Assembly: GCA_043421945.1 (NCBI GenBank)
Contig: JBHOGO010000008.1
Coordinates: 1-64,000, forward strand
DNA from: Thaumasiovibrio sp043421945
Lineage (GTDB): Bacteria > Pseudomonadota > Gammaproteobacteria > Enterobacterales > Vibrionaceae
Reading direction: 5' to 3'
Length of the DNA: 64,000 bases
Under the pieces are notes generated by a model. It made no database searches. It saw only the letters and a program-made list of their open reading frames with translations, and was not told the origin of the DNA. The translations under genes were made by a program, and so were the position numbers. How positions within the stretch are numbered: the first letter of the stretch is position 1; every line of letters starts with the position of its first letter. Of the stretch, positions 37,139 to 46,031 are shown one piece after another.

Positions 37139-38860
37139 TTAGGTCGCTGCCCATTTTTCTAATGCTGTCTTTAATTCGTTAAATTGATAGGGTTTACTGA
37201 GAATATCGTTGACGCCAGCTTCGAAACAGGCTTCTCGCTCTGTGCGGGTTGTCCCTGCAGTCAGGGCAATAATTGGTGCTTTAAAACCTTGAGAGCGTAA
37301 TACTTTCGTTGCTGTTATGCCATCCATCACAGGCATTCGGTTGTCCATAAAGATCATATCAAATTGGGCATCAGCACATGCAATGAGTGCCTCCTCGCCA
37401 TTGTTAGCGACAACGGGAGTAATGCCAAGCTTGCCCATCATTAAGTTAAAAATCATTTGGTTTGTCTTCAGATCTTCAACAACTAATACACTGAGATGAT
37501 CGAGTGGTATTGGTCCCTCATCATTAGTACTGGCATTGGTTTGAGTGACCTCATGGATGGGAGTTTGTAGTTTGACAGAGAACGTTGAACCTTGGTTGAC
37601 TTCACTGTCGACATGGACACTACCATTCATCTGTTTGACGAGTTTATCGCAGATAGCTAACCCTAAACCTGTTCCTTCATGCTCTCTATTACTAGAGTTA
37701 TCGACTTGGCTAAACGGTTGAAAAAGCTTTGCTATATCTTCTTTGCTGATACCTTTTCCTGTATCGGTGACAGAGAAGTGTAAATACGGGGCATGCCAAT
37801 ACATCGAAACTGAAACTTTCCCCGATTCAGTAAATTTAATCGCATTACCAATTAAGTTAACAAATATTTGCTTGATTCGGTCTTCATCCCCGAGAAAATG
37901 ACTTGGCGTACCAGGCGCAATATCAATGTCGAGCTCGATCCGTTTTTCAGAGGATCTAATATAGAAAATGCCGAATAACTTCTCTTTTAGCTTTTCGATT
38001 GAGAAAGGCGCATCGACCAGTTGGAGCATATTGGCGTTCATCTTACTGTAGTCAAGCAAGTCGTTGATCACTGATCGCAGAAGCTCTCCTGAGTAATTAA
38101 TCGTATCGAGTAGTTTTTTCTGCTCACTGTTGAGTGGAGAGCTGTCGAGAAGCTCTGCACCCCCTAATAATCCATTGAGAGGAGAGCGAAGTTCGTGGTT
38201 GATCATTGCTAAGAAGTCACGCGTTGATTTCTCTGATGCCTCCGAGCGCTCTCGGTCACGAATGGCATTCTCTAATGTTAGCTGCCTTTTGATCGCTGCA
38301 CAGACCATATCCGCGAGGATCTGAAGTTGTTTTTTTACCGTACTTAACAATAATCCATCGGCATTAATCACACAGCTAATCACGCCATAGCGTTGATTAT
38401 CGCTAATGAGGAGGTAAGCGAAATGATTGTCGACTTGATACCATCGTTGCCCACTACGCTTCCCATTGAGAATGGTACTCAGTGAGTGCTCAAATTTCCC
38501 TGATATAAAGTGGCCGGTGAGTAATCGCTCATCAATTTCTTCGATATCAAGCTGGCAACCAGGAATGATGGAGCGATAGGTAAAGCTATTGACGAGATCT
38601 GCAAAAACAGGGGACGACAGGTTCTGATCAAGCAGCTTTTGGCTCGTTCTTAACACGGTACTTTCAAGGTGAGACTGCAATGCAATCACCGCTGAACTTT
38701 GATCGATACGTAATTTCAATTGTTCAGCATGTTGCTGCAATAGCTTTTGCGCATCAAAGAGTTCTCGACTTTTATCTTCAAGAAGATGCTCAGCTTCCTT
38801 CCTTGATGCTTTCTCTCGCGCTATTTTCCTGAGCAGTATGTTTTGTTGTTTATCGTCCAT
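37139..38860 (-). CDS. H-NOX-associated soluble hybrid histidine kinase
   Basis: 573 residues with no membrane helix. An N-terminal coiled coil (about 1-55) is followed by an input region (60-215) and HisKA (FLAMINHELRSPLNGLLGG). The HATPase (QIFVNLIGNAIKF, VTDTGKGIS, GTGLGLAI) precedes one receiver with an intact acceptor (MIFMDNRMPVMDG) and Lys (LSKPY). It starts 3 bases after the H-NOX stop. This is the arrangement of Vibrio HahK/HqsK kinases, whose autophosphorylation is inhibited by NO-bound H-NOX and which signal through Hpt proteins to quorum-sensing or biofilm regulators. It has no Hpt of its own. Confidence 0.92.
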   Translation of the reverse strand: MDDKQQNILLRKIAREKASRKEAEHLLEDKSRELFDAQKLLQQHAEQLKLRIDQSSAVIALQSHLESTVLRTSQKLLDQNLSSPVFADLVNSFTYRSIIPGCQLDIEEIDERLLTGHFISGKFEHSLSTILNGKRSGQRWYQVDNHFAYLLISDNQRYGVISCVINADGLLLSTVKKQLQILADMVCAAIKRQLTLENAIRDRERSEASEKSTRDFLAMINHELRSPLNGLLGGAELLDSSPLNSEQKKLLDTINYSGELLRSVINDLLDYSKMNANMLQLVDAPFSIEKLKEKLFGIFYIRSSEKRIELDIDIAPGTPSHFLGDEDRIKQIFVNLIGNAIKFTESGKVSVSMYWHAPYLHFSVTDTGKGISKEDIAKLFQPFSQVDNSSNREHEGTGLGLAICDKLVKQMNGSVHVDSEVNQGSTFSVKLQTPIHEVTQTNASTNDEGPIPLDHLSVLVVEDLKTNQMIFNLMMGKLGITPVVANNGEEALIACADAQFDMIFMDNRMPVMDGITATKVLRSQGFKAPIIALTAGTTRTEREACFEAGVNDILSKPYQFNELKTALEKWAAT

Positions 38861-38863
38861 AAT

Positions 38864-39397
38864 TTATCGCAGTATGATTTCAAATTGAACGTGATCTTCT
38901 TTGCCATTAACAAGCTGCATAGTAACGTCGATATCTTCGTTAAAATGTTTTGCACAGCCTTTAATTAAGCCAAGACAAACACTACCCATACAGCGTGCAG
39001 AGAAGTAATCCATTACCATTCTTGATTCTGTAATCGTGTGAAATTCAAACCGTGGTGGTGTGGCATCAGGGTAAAGCTTGATGACTTCTTTATGGATATA
39101 AGTTTCCACGGTTTGTAAGAACGTAAACGTATCATCACCGAGATTTTCTTGAAGGGGGAGGCTATTCAATAGCGTCGTAAAGGCATTTTCACCAAAGACT
39201 TCTTGTAGCGTGCCAATAGGTATATTGGTGAGTTTACTCAGTTCTACGATAAGCTTGACGAGATCGAGGTGATTATAGCTGCCAACTGAAGTGTAGATGC
39301 CTTCGTCACCAGCATTTTCGAGCATTTGGTCATACACCTCTAGCCCAAACTTTTCTTCTACTAGCTCTAAGAATTCAGTGAAAATCATTCCTTTCAT
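38864..39397 (-). CDS. hnoX: H-NOX haem nitric-oxide sensor
   Basis: 177-residue haem-based gas sensor. The proximal haem ligand is H102 (ETYIHKEVIKLYPDA) and P115 follows. The haem-propionate motif YxSxR is Y131-S133-R135. Position 140, which is a distal Tyr in oxygen-binding H-NOX proteins, is Val, so the protein should be NO-selective. It is cytosolic. It forms an operon with the hybrid kinase downstream. The ATG has AAGGCG six bases upstream and gives the normal H-NOX beginning MKGMIFTEFLELVEE. Confidence 0.95.
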   Translation of the reverse strand: MKGMIFTEFLELVEEKFGLEVYDQMLENAGDEGIYTSVGSYNHLDLVKLIVELSKLTNIPIGTLQEVFGENAFTTLLNSLPLQENLGDDTFTFLQTVETYIHKEVIKLYPDATPPRFEFHTITESRMVMDYFSARCMGSVCLGLIKGCAKHFNEDIDVTMQLVNGKEDHVQFEIILR

Positions 39398-39701
39398 TAT
39401 TTTCGCCTTTTCATTCGTTATAGGTTGCCACGTTAAAGATCTAGAATAAGAGTTTTTTGGTAGAACCGCTGTGTGCCAATACGACGACGTTTGCCAGTAT
39501 TGATAATCAACAAATTAACTCCCTTTATGCGTCTTAAAGAGTATTGGTGGTATTTGAGTGTTGGTCAAAAAATTCATGTGCTTGACTATTCATTTCGTTA
39601 TGAAAATCGCAGTATGCAACAAGTAGACATTCAAAATGGAATTTTTGATTTTCTATTTTGAATGTCTCACTGTAAGTGATTGATACTAAGCTTTAGAAAG
39701 T

Positions 39702-39716
39702 TGGTTTACTTTTTGC
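39702..39716 (+). promoter_or_regulatory. Possible sigma-54 promoter before glycosyltransferase gene
   Basis: TGGTTT-ACTTT-TTGC: the -24 GG and the -12 TTGC are right and correctly spaced, but the CAC of the -24 box is lost. The predicted start at about 39728 leaves a short leader with AGGAG before the ATG at 39742. The rest of the 39398-39741 gap holds no supported gene. Confidence 0.45.
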
Positions 39717-39741
39717 AGGAACAATCGAAAAGGAGAAATAT

Positions 39742-40854
39742 ATGAAAGTTATTCTTTTTCTCGATTCATCTGGCTTTGGTGGTATTGAATCGCATGTATT
39801 ACAACTCTCGACCATGCTCGTGCACAAAAATATTTCTGTTGAAGTGCTCTTTTACCGCGAGTACCCCGATCACCCACTTTACTTACAGTTACAACGTATA
39901 GGCATTCAATATCGCTTCTGTAATGGCAGTCTTCTGAATACCATCAAACTCTTTTCTTCATTGAAAAAGGGCGATATGGTTCATGCGCATGGCTATAAAG
40001 CAAGCATATTCAGCCGTGTACTACTCCGATTGTCTCCTGCAAAGTGCATCACCACTTTCCATGCTGGTGAATTAGGTGATTGGAAAATTCAGTGTTACGA
40101 ATCGTTGAATCGCTGGACAGCTCCACTGTCGACGAATCTTGCTGTCAGCGAAGAAATAGCGGATAAGGTTGGAAAGCCGTGTCGTGTGATAAATAACTTC
40201 ATAGATACGCATGAAATTGATTCACGTGCATTTCATGAGGCACATAAGCCTACGCGCTTTGCTTTTGTAGGACGACTCAGTGAAGAGAAAGGTTTAGACC
40301 GCTTTATTGCATTGTCAGAGAAATTTCCTGATCACGAATGGCATGTGTTTGGTGATGGCCCGTTGCGATCTTTGCTACCTAATCAGCCAAATTTGATTAT
40401 TCATGGTGCAGTGGAGTCAATGTCTCGCTATTGGTGTGACATTGACGTGCTTGTGATGCCGTCTCGAAAAGAAGGGCTCTCAATGGCAGCTATTGAAGCA
40501 CTCGCCTATGGAACCCTAGTTGTCGCAACAAATGTTGGAAAAATGGCAGACCTTGTCGACAGGCGTTTTATTGTGCCAGAATCTGAGTGGCAAATGATGC
40601 CTGCCATTTTTGATGTACTCACGCAGTGGGAAGTCAAAACATGGATGGAGTACCAGCTTTCTGCACAAAGAAAAATTGTCGAGCAATTCAGCGCTGAAGC
40701 AATGTGGCCGATTTACAGCGGTTTATACTGCTTAGGTGACACAGAGAGAACGAATAGAGAACCCGATAGCAAACAACGTCAGCCTAAAGATGCCACGCAT
40801 TGTCAAGCGGCTGAAGTCAGCAAGGAAAACGATGAAGTCGCACCGGTAGACTGA
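39742..40854 (+). CDS. Glycosyltransferase family 4
   Basis: 370-residue GT-B enzyme. The N-terminal acceptor domain begins VILFLDSSGFGGIESHVLQL. The C-terminal GT4 nucleotide-sugar site has FAFVGRLSEEKGLDRFI, HVFGDGPLR, and the EX7E-type motif SRKEGLSMAAIEAL. A hydrophilic tail of about 35 residues (from NREPDSKQRQPKDA) is not part of the fold. It should add a sugar to the exopolysaccharide repeat unit. It points away from the locus and ends inside a 16-base tandem repeat. Confidence 0.88.
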   Translation: MKVILFLDSSGFGGIESHVLQLSTMLVHKNISVEVLFYREYPDHPLYLQLQRIGIQYRFCNGSLLNTIKLFSSLKKGDMVHAHGYKASIFSRVLLRLSPAKCITTFHAGELGDWKIQCYESLNRWTAPLSTNLAVSEEIADKVGKPCRVINNFIDTHEIDSRAFHEAHKPTRFAFVGRLSEEKGLDRFIALSEKFPDHEWHVFGDGPLRSLLPNQPNLIIHGAVESMSRYWCDIDVLVMPSRKEGLSMAAIEALAYGTLVVATNVGKMADLVDRRFIVPESEWQMMPAIFDVLTQWEVKTWMEYQLSAQRKIVEQFSAEAMWPIYSGLYCLGDTERTNREPDSKQRQPKDATHCQAAEVSKENDEVAPVD

Positions 40855-40911
40855 AGCTTAGACAGACTGAAGCTTATGTAGAGTGAAACTTAGGTAGACA
40901 GAAGCTTAACG
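40848..40911. repeat. Four tandem 16-bp degenerate repeats
   Basis: Units AGACTGAAGCTTAGAC, AGACTGAAGCTTATGT, AGAGTGAAACTTAGGT and AGACAGAAGCTTAACG follow each other without gaps. The first unit contains the stop codon of the glycosyltransferase gene. They fill most of the gap to the convergent SypE-like gene. Confidence 0.8.
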
Positions 40912-40929
40912 CGTTAAAAGTTTTACCGG

Positions 40930-42477
40930 TTAAATGTTATCAAAGCCTATGCTCAACAGGCTTTTGTCATCGCAGTGTTCTTGTTGGCTGAATGACCAGA
41001 TGAGTTCATGTTTCAGGCTTAAAACAGAGGGCCAATGGATATCGATGAGAGCATGACTATCTTCAATGATACCGTCACTAAAACAGTGAATACTTTCGCC
41101 TGATTGGAGTTGCCCGATGATAGGCGTTGTGGTGAGTTCGGGGTCAATCCCTAACAAGCCTACCGAGTCAGTGAGTGTTTCCGTTTTCAATTTATGATGG
41201 CTGTTGCCAGAAAGATTCTCATTGTGCGATTCAGTGGATAGGCGGCAGACAATTAAGGGTGGCATACCCGCATTAATCACCTCAAATTGGCCATCACAGC
41301 TTATCTCAATCACCAGCAAACACATAAGGTGAGGTTGGAGCTGGCTCGCTCTATATAACTCGTTGTTTAAAATGCCAATGAGTTTACTTCCCGTCATATC
41401 AGTGCGTGTCAGTAAGCCTTGAATAAACCCCAGCCACGCAGCACCATTAGCTCGTGCTAGTGGCCCATGTCCCATTTGGTCACCCATAACGATAAGCTGC
41501 GGGGCCATTTTTTGAGAAGCTGTTGATTGAAAGGCTTTAGGCTGAGAAGGCGAATTCGATAAACAAAAATCGCCACTGAGTTTTGGCTGGTTATCGTAGC
41601 AAACTGACCAATCACGATTAGGAGTCGATTGAGGTGCCGAGCTCAGCTGTGGGGCTAAACCAGAGAGGAGTTTTTGTTCGTACAACTCTTCTAAATGTTC
41701 GTGTCGAGCGAGTATTCTTGACAGAGTATTATTAAGAAACGCCTTTTTTACTGGCTTAATGAGAAAATCATCTATCGCTTGTGTCGCCGCAAGGTTACGG
41801 GTTGTCGGCAAGTCGTCACCCGTCAGAAAGATGAAAGGTAATAGTGCGTGTTGCGGTAGATTACCCACGATATGTCTAAATTCAAATCCGCTCATTCCAG
41901 GCATATGTAGGTCGGTGACGACCAAGTCACATTGGTTGTCATGAAGCCAATTTAACGCCTCTTCTGCTGAACTAAACGCAGTGACTTGGTAGTCTTGTTT
42001 CAAAAAGGTTCGCAGTAGAGCAAGTTGACTTGGGCTGTCATCGATAATAAGAATCGTTGGTTGAGATAGCTCGTTAGGGAGTAAAAACGTAAAGCGGTTT
42101 CTCCCGGGCTTGTAGTCATACTCATAGTTAGGTAGCAATGTACATATCAAGGCTAACCCCATTCCCCCAGTTGCAATCTCCGTCGGTAAGCTCGCGTCAT
42201 CGAGCCGTTGCTGCATATCTACCCAACCATCACCGTTGTCTGTTATCTCAAAGTAGAGCTGCTGCTGATAGCGATAAAACTGTAACGATACTGTGGTCGC
42301 TGGGGTGTCGTGGTGGCGAAATAGATTAGTCAGATGCTCCGTTGTCACCAGTTCGAGCGACTGGCCTGTACTTGGCGGGATATCGAGTAACGTAATTTGT
42401 CGTTGTAAGTACTGCCGGATAGAGGAGAGCACTGGGAGTGACAGTGCAAAAGAGTGAGTCAGCAATACTTGTTTCAT
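40930..42477 (-). CDS. SypE-like response regulator (RsbW kinase-REC-PP2C)
   Basis: 515 residues in three parts. An RsbW-type Ser kinase occupies about 1-135 (N-box Asn in TTEHLTNLFRHH; DNGDGW; GGMGLAL). A receiver follows at about 140-262 (IIDDSP, phospho-acceptor in VVTDLHMPG, LIKPV). A PP2C/SpoIIE phosphatase occupies about 285-510 (GDFC, MGDQMGHGPLARANG). This exact architecture is that of Vibrio fischeri SypE, a partner-switching regulator that phosphorylates or dephosphorylates the STAS protein SypA. A STAS gene lies four genes upstream in the same operon. Its start overlaps the end of the previous gene by four bases. Confidence 0.9.
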   Translation of the reverse strand: MKQVLLTHSFALSLPVLSSIRQYLQRQITLLDIPPSTGQSLELVTTEHLTNLFRHHDTPATTVSLQFYRYQQQLYFEITDNGDGWVDMQQRLDDASLPTEIATGGMGLALICTLLPNYEYDYKPGRNRFTFLLPNELSQPTILIIDDSPSQLALLRTFLKQDYQVTAFSSAEEALNWLHDNQCDLVVTDLHMPGMSGFEFRHIVGNLPQHALLPFIFLTGDDLPTTRNLAATQAIDDFLIKPVKKAFLNNTLSRILARHEHLEELYEQKLLSGLAPQLSSAPQSTPNRDWSVCYDNQPKLSGDFCLSNSPSQPKAFQSTASQKMAPQLIVMGDQMGHGPLARANGAAWLGFIQGLLTRTDMTGSKLIGILNNELYRASQLQPHLMCLLVIEISCDGQFEVINAGMPPLIVCRLSTESHNENLSGNSHHKLKTETLTDSVGLLGIDPELTTTPIIGQLQSGESIHCFSDGIIEDSHALIDIHWPSVLSLKHELIWSFSQQEHCDDKSLLSIGFDNI

Positions 42478-43172
42478 TGTTGGTACTCTCCTTTGAGTAA
42501 CGGACTATTGTTTATCTTGCCAATAAGCCACATTCGCAAAGACTCAGGTAACCACGAGATTCTCGTATTGATCACTCGTGTCATTTCATTGGCTAGGCTA
42601 GGGTAGAATTGATCATTAATGATGGTGCCGAGTATGGTCACATTCGCTTGCTCCAACTGCTGGACGCTTTGTTGCAATGGATTCTCATGCGTTTGAGATG
42701 CGGCAAGACAAAGAAGAGTACCATCACAGATTGCACCGATGGCAGCAGCGGGAAGGTTTCGCCAATTTGAGGCATTCACCGTCCCTGCATCACATAAAAT
42801 GTAGTCGTATTCTTCACGCCATTTCTTCATGGCTTCCTGCAGGAGTTGAGGCTGACGCAAGTTCATTAATGTTGCAGGGTCTGCGGGCTGAGGGAGGATC
42901 GAAAGGTACGCATTGAGGGTAATGATAGCCGCTTCTTGTCCTTCCCCATTGAGTTGCCAATTTGCTTTGTCAAAGCCTTGCCCCCCACCGCTTAGATCAA
43001 AGTCGATGAGCAGCACATTGGCATTTTCTCCGCTAAATCTTTCAGCCAGCCAGCGACAAATGGTTGATGTTCCGCACTCTCTGTTCGCGCCGGTTAATGC
43101 GATAACTTGAGCACCACTTTGGTAAACTTGTTGGAATAAGAGGTCAAACTCTTGGCTGAGCCATGGCTTCAT
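42474..43172 (-). CDS. SypD-like CpsD/ParA-type ATPase-like protein
   Basis: 232 residues with the fold of BY-kinase/MinD-type NTPases used in polysaccharide export. The P-loop is altered: LTGANRECGTSTICRWLA has Thr where the Walker Lys belongs. Walker A' is present (VLLIDFDLSGGG), as is the DAG segment YILCDAGTV. There is no C-terminal tyrosine cluster. It may be a regulator or structural partner of the Wzz protein without normal kinase activity. It overlaps the SLBB gene by four bases. Confidence 0.82.
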   Translation of the reverse strand: MKPWLSQEFDLLFQQVYQSGAQVIALTGANRECGTSTICRWLAERFSGENANVLLIDFDLSGGGQGFDKANWQLNGEGQEAAIITLNAYLSILPQPADPATLMNLRQPQLLQEAMKKWREEYDYILCDAGTVNASNWRNLPAAAIGAICDGTLLCLAASQTHENPLQQSVQQLEQANVTILGTIINDQFYPSLANEMTRVINTRISWLPESLRMWLIGKINNSPLLKGEYQQ

Positions 43173-45253
43173 AACGCCGCTCCTAAAACAATGAGAGTGA
43201 CGACAGAAAGTACATCTCGTAACCCTTGGCGGAATTGAGAAGGTGCTGAGTCCTCTTTATTTGGCACGTAAACGGTATCACCAGGGCGTAGCATTGGAAG
43301 AGGGTGGCGACCAGGATCGTTGACATAATCTCGTAAATTAAACGATTGAGATTCGTCTCCGCAGCAAGAGGTGTTCACGATCATGATACGCTCAATAAAG
43401 GCAATTTCTGTTGGACCTCCAGCTTCTGCTAAAAGGTCGAGCAGTGACATCTCTTGGTTAAAAGTATATCGCCCCGGCGCTCTTACTTCTCCCATCAACC
43501 TCACAACGCGATCCGCTGGTTGATCAAGCCAATCAGAATCCAGTTTGGGTATATAGATGACATCACCCGGCACCACCGTAGGAAGAAGTGTTTCATCGCC
43601 CGTTTCAAAATAGAGAGCAAGGTCAAATTTACTGACTGCTGCGGTAGGTTGATCGCGGTGACTAATACGGAGTTGGCGTAAATTGGCGTCGCCATTCGGA
43701 CCATCCGCAGCGGCTAAAATGTCGAGAATACCGAGTTCTCGGTTAAAGGCATATCGTCCCGGTGCACCCACTTGCCCAAACACATAGATTGAGTCTTCTG
43801 CAGATTGACGCACCCAGCTTGCCTTGTTATCGGTTGGGTCTTTAGGGAGTTCGTCGATGATGATGGTATCACCGGCGTAAAGCTCGGGTAGACGGGCGAA
43901 ATCCCCACCTTCATTGATAAAGGCATCAAGGTTAAAGCGTGTGAGGTTATTATCTCCCCCCCCTTGGCGAAGGATACGGATATTGGCTAAGTTCGCTTCT
44001 TGATTGGGACCACCAGCATGAGCTAATACATCGAGGAAGTTCATGCTTTTCTCCCACTCAAAACGACCGGGGTTATAGACTGCGCCGATAATCTTAATTG
44101 CGCGATCCCCCGTCACCTTTAGCCATGACTTCTCGTTAAAATCGACTTTTTCGGGGACAAAGATGACATCACCAGGTTCAAGATCAGGGAGCCGATATTG
44201 GGAGGGATTTAAGCTATATTGCACCAAGTTGACGAGTGAGCTGGGTCCGCTTTCCTTGAGCACTCTAATTTGTGTTGTATCGGCAAAACGTGTTGGTCCC
44301 CCAGCATTGGCGAGTACATCAATAAATCCAGCACCTGTGCTGTTTTCGTAAGCCCCCGGTGCTTGTATTTCACCCATAATATAAACAGTACGTTGGGTGG
44401 TACTGATCTCTTCGACCTCGATGGGGGCAAAGATAATACTACCGGGTTTTATTTTGGGCAGTGAGGTGGTTTCACCGGAATCGAGGTAGGCTTTCAGGTC
44501 AAATAGAGTGGGTTGATTGTCAGTAATGACACGAATCTTGGTGACATCAGCGTAGCGGGTTACCCCACCTGCTCGCATGACAGCATCGACGACTGTCATC
44601 TCCTCTTTGTAGCTAAAAGTGCCGGGGTTGCGAACTTCGCCGAACAGGGTTAAACCTTCTTGTTGCTCTGCATCCCCAGCTTCGACCAGTGATGCCGCAT
44701 CAAAGTTAATCTCAACATTACCCAGCTGCGGAGAAGCAGGGACGAAGATAACATCGCCGCCTTGTAAGGGAGGAAGAATATTGAGATTGCCTGTATCTAA
44801 ATAAGCCTTGTAGTCAACGCTCTGATTAACACCATCACGGTTAAGTTGTATCTTATCGAGTTGCGCGCCCGGCTTGAGACCGCCTGCTTGTGTTAATGCC
44901 ATTTGCACATTGGCGTCTGGGTCTAACGTCGTCGTGCCGGGCTCATTCACATAGCCTAAAACACGTACTCGTATTTCGCTACTCAGAAGACTTAGCGAAA
45001 ATTCATCGAGGTTTCGATAAACTTTGGCAAGTTGGGCGCTAATGACGCGTTGTGCCTCTGCCTCATCTAAGCCACTTACAGATACGGCGCCAATCTCAGG
45101 AAGCAATAACTCGCCGCTATCGTTTACAACAAAGGGCTCATTGAATGCTTCTTCACCGGGAAGCTGTATGTTTACAACATCGCCCGGTGATAATACCTGC
45201 GCTTGTAAAGCGATAGAAAAAAAGAGGAAAAATGATAACAGGTATTTGAACAT
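43169..45253 (-). CDS. SypC-like polysaccharide export protein, six SLBB repeats
   Basis: 694 residues. Signal peptide (about 1-18, no lipobox), then a Poly_export domain (LSPGDVVNIQLPGEEAF) and six SLBB repeats of about 90 residues. Repeat cores are, for example, LFGEVRNPGTFSYKEEMTV, IMGEIQAPGAYENST, IIGAVYNPGRFEWEKSMNF and LMGEVRAPGRYTFNQEMSL, each with a PGDxxxxP sequence between. A C-terminal hydrophobic helix (VLSVVTLIVLGAAL) is the likely outer-membrane pore segment. It belongs to the Wza/OPX family but is about twice the usual length owing to the extra SLBB domains. Confidence 0.92.
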   Translation of the reverse strand: MFKYLLSFFLFFSIALQAQVLSPGDVVNIQLPGEEAFNEPFVVNDSGELLLPEIGAVSVSGLDEAEAQRVISAQLAKVYRNLDEFSLSLLSSEIRVRVLGYVNEPGTTTLDPDANVQMALTQAGGLKPGAQLDKIQLNRDGVNQSVDYKAYLDTGNLNILPPLQGGDVIFVPASPQLGNVEINFDAASLVEAGDAEQQEGLTLFGEVRNPGTFSYKEEMTVVDAVMRAGGVTRYADVTKIRVITDNQPTLFDLKAYLDSGETTSLPKIKPGSIIFAPIEVEEISTTQRTVYIMGEIQAPGAYENSTGAGFIDVLANAGGPTRFADTTQIRVLKESGPSSLVNLVQYSLNPSQYRLPDLEPGDVIFVPEKVDFNEKSWLKVTGDRAIKIIGAVYNPGRFEWEKSMNFLDVLAHAGGPNQEANLANIRILRQGGGDNNLTRFNLDAFINEGGDFARLPELYAGDTIIIDELPKDPTDNKASWVRQSAEDSIYVFGQVGAPGRYAFNRELGILDILAAADGPNGDANLRQLRISHRDQPTAAVSKFDLALYFETGDETLLPTVVPGDVIYIPKLDSDWLDQPADRVVRLMGEVRAPGRYTFNQEMSLLDLLAEAGGPTEIAFIERIMIVNTSCCGDESQSFNLRDYVNDPGRHPLPMLRPGDTVYVPNKEDSAPSQFRQGLRDVLSVVTLIVLGAAL

Positions 45254-45262
45254 TCGCTCTCC

Positions 45263-46030
45263 TTAGTGCCTTAAATGCCAATGCCTTATGGCATGAATAC
45301 TAGGGTCTGGAACGGAACTCTCTGCCTTCGTTGATAATTCAGCAATGACGGTACGTTCAGCCAATGCTTGGGTTCTATCTGCCCCTATGAGCGCCAAGCG
45401 TTCTCCACCGCTTCGAGCGGCTAGTTGCTCGGGAGAGACACCATTGGCGATTAAATACTCTTTAACACGCAGCGCTCTTCCTAAACCAAGATCCTGATTA
45501 TATTGATCCGTTGCCTTTGCATCTGTATACCCTGTTAACGTGACAAACCAACTAGGGTGGCGCACCAAAATTTTGGCGCTGTGTGCTAACGATTCTTGGT
45601 AGTCGGGCAGCAGTGCCGTTTCGTCTAGCGCAAATTGATTGTCCACAGCGAGATAGAGCATTAATTGGTGTCTTTCTTGAGCTAAGGTCGTTTGAGAAAC
45701 ACACTGTGTATGATTTTCTAACCAGCTTAACTGATGCGTCATCAGATGTACTTGTTCATTAGCATCAATTAACGAGTGCATCACATCTTCATCAAAACCG
45801 GCTTCAGCTTCTTGCTTCGCTTTGAGATATATGCGCTCAAGAATTTGTAGTTGTCCCGGCAGGCACTCTCTAGCACCACGATTAGCAAGAATGTCGATCT
45901 CCATGCCTAGGTGCTCAACTTGATGAACCAGAGTGAGATCATGATGATTAAGCCTCGGGTACTGCGAGTTATCCCACGATGCACAGCCGGACATCAATAG
46001 TAGGGGGAAGAGTAGCGCTTTGCTGTTCAT
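45263..46030 (-). CDS. SypB-like OmpA-family lipoprotein
   Basis: 255 residues from the ATG at 46030 (GGAG seven bases upstream); an upstream in-frame start at 46045 would spoil the signal peptide. The lipobox is LLMSGC. The middle region is helical, and the C-terminal OmpA domain (about 155-240) has TGYTDAKATDQYNQDLGLGRA, the peptidoglycan-binding signature. It probably anchors the export apparatus to the cell wall. It overlaps neither neighbour from this start and lies just after the STAS gene. Confidence 0.88.
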   Translation of the reverse strand: MNSKALLFPLLLMSGCASWDNSQYPRLNHHDLTLVHQVEHLGMEIDILANRGARECLPGQLQILERIYLKAKQEAEAGFDEDVMHSLIDANEQVHLMTHQLSWLENHTQCVSQTTLAQERHQLMLYLAVDNQFALDETALLPDYQESLAHSAKILVRHPSWFVTLTGYTDAKATDQYNQDLGLGRALRVKEYLIANGVSPEQLAARSGGERLALIGADRTQALAERTVIAELSTKAESSVPDPSIHAIRHWHLRH

Positions 46031-46031
46031 A

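Noticed and set aside
39473..39661. 62-codon frame upstream of the GT4 gene
   Set aside because: No start signal or recognisable sequence; it lies in a leader region with a sigma-54-like site further down.
43169..45253. Repeated sequence that might be a CRISPR or DNA repeat array
   Set aside because: The repeats are diverged coding SLBB domains of about 90 codons, not short identical units with spacers.
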